Assembly: GCF_036330325.1 (NCBI RefSeq)
Contig: NZ_JAZDRO010000001.1
Coordinates: 682,001-746,000, forward strand
Direction of reading: 5' to 3'
Source of the DNA: Hyphobacterium marinum
Lineage (GTDB): Bacteria > Pseudomonadota > Alphaproteobacteria > Caulobacterales > Maricaulaceae
DNA length: 64,000 nucleotides
Shown here: positions 59,923 to 64,000 of the stretch, piece by piece
How positions within the stretch are numbered: the first letter of the stretch is position 1
How the letters are laid out: every line of letters starts with the position of its first letter
Program-made: the position numbers and the translations under genes
Notes under the pieces: generated by a model
What the model saw: the letters and a program-made list of their open reading frames with translations, nothing else
Databases searched by the model: none
What the model was told of the DNA's origin: nothing

Positions 59923-60801
59923 ATGTTCAGCGGCAAATGGCAAGCGAATTCGCAGAGGCTTCGCGCGGGAACTGGCCCGCCCGCGCGGCGTTTAGAGCGG
60001 GTGAGTCATCCGTTTCGCTCCTCGACCCTGTTTGCCACGGCCGCCCGGACCGGCCTGTCGGCGCGTGCTGTCGTCTACTGGCTCGTGGCCGGGCTGATGG
60101 TGCGCGCGGCCTGGCGTCCTGGCGCGGACGAAGAAGGATATTCGCCCGGGGACGTGTTCCGGAGCCTGGAGACCCAACCTGCCGGACAAGCCGTACTGCT
60201 TGCCATCGGAGCCGGGCTCCTGGTCTATGCGGTCTGGCGCTTCCTGCAGGCCGGGTTCGACGTCCGTGAAAAAGGCGATGACGCGACAGGGATACTGGCC
60301 CGGATCGGCATGGTCATGTCCGGTCTGAGCTATGCCGGTGTGGGTGTGGCCGCCATCGCCGTGACCTTCGGCCGGAACCGGGACGGCGGCGCCGGGGCAA
60401 CCGAAACCATCGCCCACTTCCTCCTGGGCCAGCCGTTCGGCCGGTTTGCCGTGGCGCTGCTGGGGCTGTCACTTCTGGGGATTGGCGGTGCCCAGCTCTG
60501 GCGCGCCATCACCGAGCGCTGGCGGCGCGCGCTGGAACTGAACGGCTGGCGAACCCGTCTGGTGCCGGTCATCAATCTGGCGATCGGCGGGCGCGGCCTG
60601 TTGTTCGGGCTGGTCGGCCTGTTTCTGCTTCTCGGTGCATGGACCCAGGATCCCGATGATGTGCGCGGACTTTCGGCATCGCTGGGCTGGCTGCGCGACC
60701 AGCCCTTCGGGTTCTGGCTCTATGCGGGTGGAGCCTTTGTGATCGGGGGGTATGGGGTCTATTCCGCGACTCAGGCGCGGTGTCTGAAGTTCGATTGCTG
60801 A
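59923..60801 (+). CDS. DUF1206 family membrane protein
   Basis: 292 aa (from ATG 59923; a GTG at 60001 would remove a 26-residue basic leader and is possible). Six hydrophobic segments forming three two-helix repeats, each opened by a Gly-rich motif: ARTGLSARAVVYWLVAG, ARIGMVMSGLSYAGVGVAAI and NLAIGGRGLLFGLVGLFLLL. This matches the DUF1206 pattern of stress-associated membrane proteins of unknown role. It sits 63 nt before the substrate-binding lipoprotein gene; co-transcription is possible. Confidence 0.82.
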   Translation: MFSGKWQANSQRLRAGTGPPARRLERVSHPFRSSTLFATAARTGLSARAVVYWLVAGLMVRAAWRPGADEEGYSPGDVFRSLETQPAGQAVLLAIGAGLLVYAVWRFLQAGFDVREKGDDATGILARIGMVMSGLSYAGVGVAAIAVTFGRNRDGGAGATETIAHFLLGQPFGRFAVALLGLSLLGIGGAQLWRAITERWRRALELNGWRTRLVPVINLAIGGRGLLFGLVGLFLLLGAWTQDPDDVRGLSASLGWLRDQPFGFWLYAGGAFVIGGYGVYSATQARCLKFDC

Positions 60802-60864
60802 GCGAAGGAAAAAATTCAGACCTCGCGCTTTACCAATCGGTCAATCGGGACCGGGGAGGGTGCC

Positions 60865-62469
60865 ATGTCCATCAAATTTCACGCGGTCATCACGATTGCG
60901 GCGCTGACGCTGACCGCCTGCAGTGGCGGGCCGTCCAGCGAAGACGACGCCGGGACTTTGCACCGGGGCAACCGGCTCGAGCCGCTGACGCTTGACCCGC
61001 ATGTCGCCATCATCATGGACGAGCGCACCATCGTGGCTGACATGTTTGCCGGGCTTTACGAGCCGGGACCGGACGCGCGCCCGCGGCTGGCGCTGGCCGA
61101 AAGCGCGGATGTGTCCGATGACGGTCTCGTCTGGACCTTCCACCTGCGCGACGCGAACTGGTCGGACGGACGCCCGATCACGGCGGACGATGTAGTGTTC
61201 GGGCTTCAACGCGCACTGGATCCGTTGACCCGCAACCAGTATCCGTCCCCGCTCTTCATGATCGCCAATGCCGAGGCCGCCGCGGCTGGCGAGGTTGCCG
61301 TCAGCGAAGTCGGCGCGGCCGCGATCGACGACCGCACGGTCGAAGTCCGGCTGAACTATCCCGCCCCCTATCTGCCCTCGGTGCTGATGTATTGGGGCCA
61401 GCCGGTGCCGCGCCATGTGGTCGAGGAGTATGGCGACGCCTGGATCCGGGCCGAGAATATCGTCGTCAGCGGTGCCTTCCGCCTCGTCGAATGGCGGTCG
61501 AGCGATTTCATCCACCTGACCGCCAATCCCGAATTCTTCGACGCGGCGAATGTCTGTCTGGAGAATGTCTATTTCTACCCGACGGTGGACACGTCGGCGG
61601 CAGAGCGGCGGGTGCGCAATGGCGAGCTCGACCTCAATGTCGAATTCTCGGGCACCAATATGGGCTTCCTGCGCGAGCGCCATGCCGGGACCGTCGAGAT
61701 CGGACCGGGCCTTTATATCCGCGACATCACCTTCAACACGGCCCGTGCGCCTTTTGACGATGCGCGCGTGCGCCGGGCGCTGTCGATGGCGATCGACCGC
61801 CGCTTTATCGCCGATGAAGTGCTGGCCGGGGCCGATGACCCGCTCTTCCGCCTCGTGCCCGAGGGTATCAATGGACGTCTCGACGGGCCGCGCCTGAATT
61901 TCGCCGATCAGGACATGACCGCGCGCCGGGAGGAAGCCGCGCGGCTTTTGACCGACGCCGGGTTCGGGCCGGACAATCCGTTCGAAGTCGTGCTCGCCTA
62001 CCAGCCCGCGGCGGGCTGGCCCCGCATTGCGCCCGTGGTCCAGCAGGATTGGGCCATGATCGCGCCCTGGGTCAGCGCGATCGTCGAAGTCCGGGATTCC
62101 CAGATCCACTATGACGCGATGCGCGCGGGTGATTTCGAAGCGGCGACCTCGGCCTGGGTACCCGATTTTGACGACCCCTACGCCTATCTGCTGCAGTATG
62201 AGAGCCGGGCTGGGGAGGTGAATTACAGCCGCTGGAGCCATCCGGAATACGACCGGATCGTCGCCGAGGCGCTGGGCACCGCCGACGTCGCGGTGCGCGC
62301 GCAGATGCTGGCCGAGGCCGAACAGATTTTCCTCGACAACGCGCCGACCGCGCCCATCTTTGTCGAAAGCACCAAGCAGCTGGTTGGCGAACGGGTCGAG
62401 GGCTGGGTCACCAATCCGTTCTCGATCAATCCGAGCCGCTGGCTGTGCGTCAGGAGCGAAACCGAATGA
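60865..62469 (+). CDS. Oligopeptide ABC transporter substrate-binding lipoprotein (OppA-like)
   Basis: 534 aa. Lipoprotein signal ending L-T-A-C (residues about 15-18, ALTLTACSGG). SBP family 5 pattern: LDPHVAIIMDERTIVADMFAGLYE (key part TIVADMFAGLYE), WTFHLRDANWSDGRPITADDVVFGLQR, RRALSMAIDRRFIADEV, DDPYAYLLQYES. The first part resembles the family signature at about residues 55-75. Permease and ATPase genes are not in this window. Its stop overlaps the DUF1244 gene by 4 nt. Likely binds peptides or murein fragments. Confidence 0.93.
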   Translation: MSIKFHAVITIAALTLTACSGGPSSEDDAGTLHRGNRLEPLTLDPHVAIIMDERTIVADMFAGLYEPGPDARPRLALAESADVSDDGLVWTFHLRDANWSDGRPITADDVVFGLQRALDPLTRNQYPSPLFMIANAEAAAAGEVAVSEVGAAAIDDRTVEVRLNYPAPYLPSVLMYWGQPVPRHVVEEYGDAWIRAENIVVSGAFRLVEWRSSDFIHLTANPEFFDAANVCLENVYFYPTVDTSAAERRVRNGELDLNVEFSGTNMGFLRERHAGTVEIGPGLYIRDITFNTARAPFDDARVRRALSMAIDRRFIADEVLAGADDPLFRLVPEGINGRLDGPRLNFADQDMTARREEAARLLTDAGFGPDNPFEVVLAYQPAAGWPRIAPVVQQDWAMIAPWVSAIVEVRDSQIHYDAMRAGDFEAATSAWVPDFDDPYAYLLQYESRAGEVNYSRWSHPEYDRIVAEALGTADVAVRAQMLAEAEQIFLDNAPTAPIFVESTKQLVGERVEGWVTNPFSINPSRWLCVRSETE

Positions 62470-62771
62470 AACACGATGAGCTGAGCCCCGCCGAACAGGA
62501 CGCGCTCGATGCCGCCGCTTTTCGCCAATTGCTGGCCCATCTCGGGCGGCGGACCGATGTGCAGAATATCGATCTGATGATCCTTGCGGACTTCTGCCGC
62601 AACTGCCTGTCGAAATGGTATCGCGCGGCCGCCGAAGAGCGCGGGCTGGATGTTAGCGACGATGACGCGCGGGAACGCGTCTACGGCATGCCTTACGCCG
62701 ACTGGAAAGCGCAATTCCAGACCCCCGCGACGCCGGAACAACTCGCGGCGATGGAAGGACGAAAAAGGTAG
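62466..62771 (+). CDS. DUF1244 family protein
   Basis: 101 aa from ATG 62466, which overlaps the stop of the substrate-binding gene (ATGA). Core NIDLMILADFCRNCLSKWYRAAAEERG followed by YGMPYADWKAQFQTPATPEQ (cited in parts) is the DUF1244 signature, with a CxxC pair in FCRNCLSKW. The family is small, cytoplasmic and common in alpha- and gammaproteobacteria, with no settled function. Translational coupling to an oligopeptide-binding protein is not a usual arrangement. Confidence 0.88.
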   Translation: MKHDELSPAEQDALDAAAFRQLLAHLGRRTDVQNIDLMILADFCRNCLSKWYRAAAEERGLDVSDDDARERVYGMPYADWKAQFQTPATPEQLAAMEGRKR

Positions 62772-62782
62772 GGCTGGCCTCC

Positions 62783-63242
62783 CATCCTTCGAGGCCCGCT
62801 ATCGCGGGCACCTCAGGATGAGGGTTATGAATTGTACGAACCTTCCTCGTGCTGAGGCGCTGCGAAGCAGCCTCGAAGCACGCAGATCAGCCCAGCCCTG
62901 ATTAAAAATGCCGTTTCCCCGACGAAAGTCGGGGTCCAGTTCTAACCCTCCTGGGTCCCGGCTTCCGCCGGGAAAACAAGATGAGGAAAAGGCTCAAAAT
63001 GGGCCCGTGGATCCAAGTCCAAGAGCCGAAATTCCAATCCCTGCGTCATGCCCCGATTTATTCGGGGCATCCTTCGCCGATGAGATCACCCGCACAAGGC
63101 GGGTGATGACGCGTAAATTTCCTCCTCTCCCTGGAGGGAGAGGTGCCGAGCGAATGCGAGGCGAAGAGGGTGGGAAACGCAAAGGTTGGCCGCTACCCAC
63201 CCCTTCCGGCCCTTCGGGCCACCTTCCCCATCAAGGGGAAGG
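62783..63242. repeat. Palindrome-rich, gene-free block of REP-like elements
   Basis: At least eight hairpins in about 460 bp: 62783-62820 (CATCCT...AGGATG with inner CCCGC/GCGGG), 62848-62882 (CGTGCT...AGCACG with inner GCTGC/GCAGC), 62917-62934 (CCCCGAC-GAAA-GTCGGGG), 62957-62972 (CCCGGC-TTCC-GCCGGG), 63048-63070 (ATGCCCCGA/TCGGGGCAT), 63085-63107 (ATCACCCGC/GCGGGTGAT), 63124-63143 (CCTCTCCCT/AGGGAGAGG), 63222-63242 (CCTTCCCC/GGGGAAGG). The arms differ from one another, so this is a cluster of different dispersed palindromes rather than one tandem repeat. No credible gene lies in 62772-63308. Confidence 0.8.
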
Positions 63243-63273
63243 ACATAGTTGGATCGTATTCCCGGAAAGCAAT

Positions 63274-63299
63274 CGGCCCCGGAACAGTGTCCGGGGCCG
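63274..63299 (-). terminator. Probable terminator of the deoxyhypusine-synthase-like gene
   Basis: Perfect 10-bp stem CGGCCCCGGA / TCCGGGGCCG with a 6-nt loop, 9 nt beyond the stop on the minus strand, followed by ATTGCTTTCC. The T-run is short, but position and stem strength favour termination. Confidence 0.7.
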
Positions 63300-63308
63300 T
63301 GAGAGCGC

Positions 63309-64000
63309 TTAGTCCTCGAACATGTCCGCGTAGCGGTGGCGGGGGCGTTTTTTCCATGCGCCGCGATGGTAGACGTCGGAAACGATGATCGGCGCGACCG
63401 AGGAGGCTTCCGCGAAGACCATCTGTTCGAGCGCGACATCGACCTTGCCCCACGAGCAGGCCTCTTTCAGCGTCGAGGACGAGCAGGCGCCGTCGCGCAC
63501 GTCGGCAACGGTGATCTGGACCGCATAGGCGTGCATCGGCACGTCATGGCCGAGGATTTCCGCGCAGACGACCGTGTCCTGGGCAAAATTCTTCGGCACG
63601 CCGCCACCGACCATGAACAGGCCCGTCGTGCCGGCCTTGATCTTGATGTCGGTCAGTTCGCGGAAGTCGGCCACGGAGTCGATGGAGACATAGGGCTTGC
63701 CCGCCTTCATGCGCTCGACCTGGTGACGCACGAGGCCGAAACCGGCCGAGGAGTCTGAAAAGGCCGGGCAGAAGATCGGTACGCCCTGCTCGTAGCATTC
63801 CTGCACGAGAGAGCCTTCCTTTTTCGCGCCGCCTTCGGAGAGCCACTTGCCCATCGCCTTGATGAAAGAGCGTGAGGAGCGCGGACCAGGTTCGAGCGAA
63901 TCGGTGATGTCGCCGATCGTGTGGTCGCAGGCCTGAAGCTCTTCCTCGTCGATATAGGTGTCGTAGATGCGGTCGATATAGAGATCGCGCAGCACCCGGT
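63309..64000 (-). CDS. Deoxyhypusine-synthase-like protein (5' end outside window)
   Basis: At least 230 residues of the C-terminal part; the frame is open to the right edge, and the GTG near 63995 is most likely an internal Val. DHS-type motifs: LRDLYIDRIYDTYIDEEEL, VPIFCPAFSDSSAGFG, GTTGLFMVGGGVPKNFAQD, and ACSWGKVD, which keeps the Lys that forms the enzyme intermediate in eukaryotic DHS (SWGK). Bacteria lack eIF5A, so the acceptor must differ; homospermidine or another polyamine formed from spermidine and putrescine is the likely type of product. The agmatine-to-putrescine operon in the same window fits. Confidence 0.9.
   Translation of the reverse strand, partial: RVLRDLYIDRIYDTYIDEEELQACDHTIGDITDSLEPGPRSSRSFIKAMGKWLSEGGAKKEGSLVQECYEQGVPIFCPAFSDSSAGFGLVRHQVERMKAGKPYVSIDSVADFRELTDIKIKAGTTGLFMVGGGVPKNFAQDTVVCAEILGHDVPMHAYAVQITVADVRDGACSSSTLKEACSWGKVDVALEQMVFAEASSVAPIIVSDVYHRGAWKKRPRHRYADMFED

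Noticed and set aside
60841..62241. 466-aa minus-strand open frame opposite the OppA-like gene
   Set aside because: Shadow of a strong lipoprotein gene; no motif, no ribosome-binding site.
62783..63242. Possible CRISPR array
   Set aside because: The palindromes have different sequences and irregular spacing; there is no constant repeat with equal spacers and no cas gene.
62908..63312. 134-aa open frame within the palindrome block
   Set aside because: It is made of hairpin sequences read through, with no protein-like pattern.

Overview
The window is a high-G+C, gene-dense alphaproteobacterial chromosome segment. The best fit is Maricaulales/Caulobacterales (Maricaulis/Oceanicaulis-like). Supporting features are a fused N-acetylglutamate synthase/kinase next to an N-acetylornithine carbamoyltransferase (the arrangement known from Maricaulis and Xanthomonas), an Oar-like TonB-dependent receptor, a standalone bacterial deoxyhypusine-synthase-like gene, and many ATGA stop/start overlaps. 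No rRNA, tRNA, CRISPR array, transposase or complete prophage was seen.

Layout. 1-9.3 kb: an alpha-2-macroglobulin lipoprotein cut by the left edge, a dihydropteridine-reductase-like SDR, and a translationally coupled minus-strand operon kdsB / histidine phosphatase / CoA-transferase-racemase / FAD reductase. 9.5-13.4 kb: a small secreted protein and an arginine operon argF'-argB(NAGS-K)-argC closed by a terminator. 13.4-26.8 kb: an exoprotease island with four tandem metzincin (reprolysin-like) zinc proteases, one divergent subtilisin and a small STN-domain protein. 26.8-40.3 kb: a complete Xps-type type II secretion (T2SS) operon in the order D-O-(methyltransferase)-(RgpF-like)-E-F-G-H-I-J-K-L-M-N, followed upstream by a GT39/ArnT-like membrane glycosyltransferase. 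42.2-47.2 kb: a TonB-dependent receptor and a Tat-exported PhoD phosphatase, each behind a Pho-box-like repeat. 47.2-51.9 kb: an agmatine-to-putrescine operon (aguA, serine hydrolase, aguB, GNAT-nitrilase fusion). 51.9-62.8 kb: small membrane proteins, DUF1579-like, DJ-1/PfpI, MarC, an AdiC-like permease, HicAB, an AT-rich foreign patch abutting a Rieske oxygenase gene, RhlE helicase, DUF1206, an oligopeptide-binding lipoprotein and DUF1244. 62.8-63.3 kb: a gene-free block of palindromes. The right edge cuts a deoxyhypusine-synthase-like gene.

Most interesting system. All five exoproteases, although from two unrelated catalytic families, end in the same roughly 250-270-residue C-terminal module with four conserved cysteines, and they lie directly beside a dedicated T2SS. 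They carry Sec signal peptides and show no RTX repeats, PEP-CTERM, GlyGly-CTERM or autotransporter barrel. The module is therefore a candidate T2SS sorting or surface-attachment domain. Two glycan-type genes (RgpF-like and a zinc-ribbon methyltransferase) are built into the secretion operon, and a standalone STN protein follows the last protease. A periplasm-facing alpha-2-macroglobulin 9 kb away could serve as protection against self-proteolysis. These functional links are inference; the domain sharing and gene order are read directly from the sequence.

A second theme is polyamines. Agmatine deiminase, N-carbamoylputrescine amidase, an AdiC/PotE-like permease and the deoxyhypusine-synthase-like enzyme suggest agmatine to putrescine to a larger polyamine, fed by the arginine operon in the same window.
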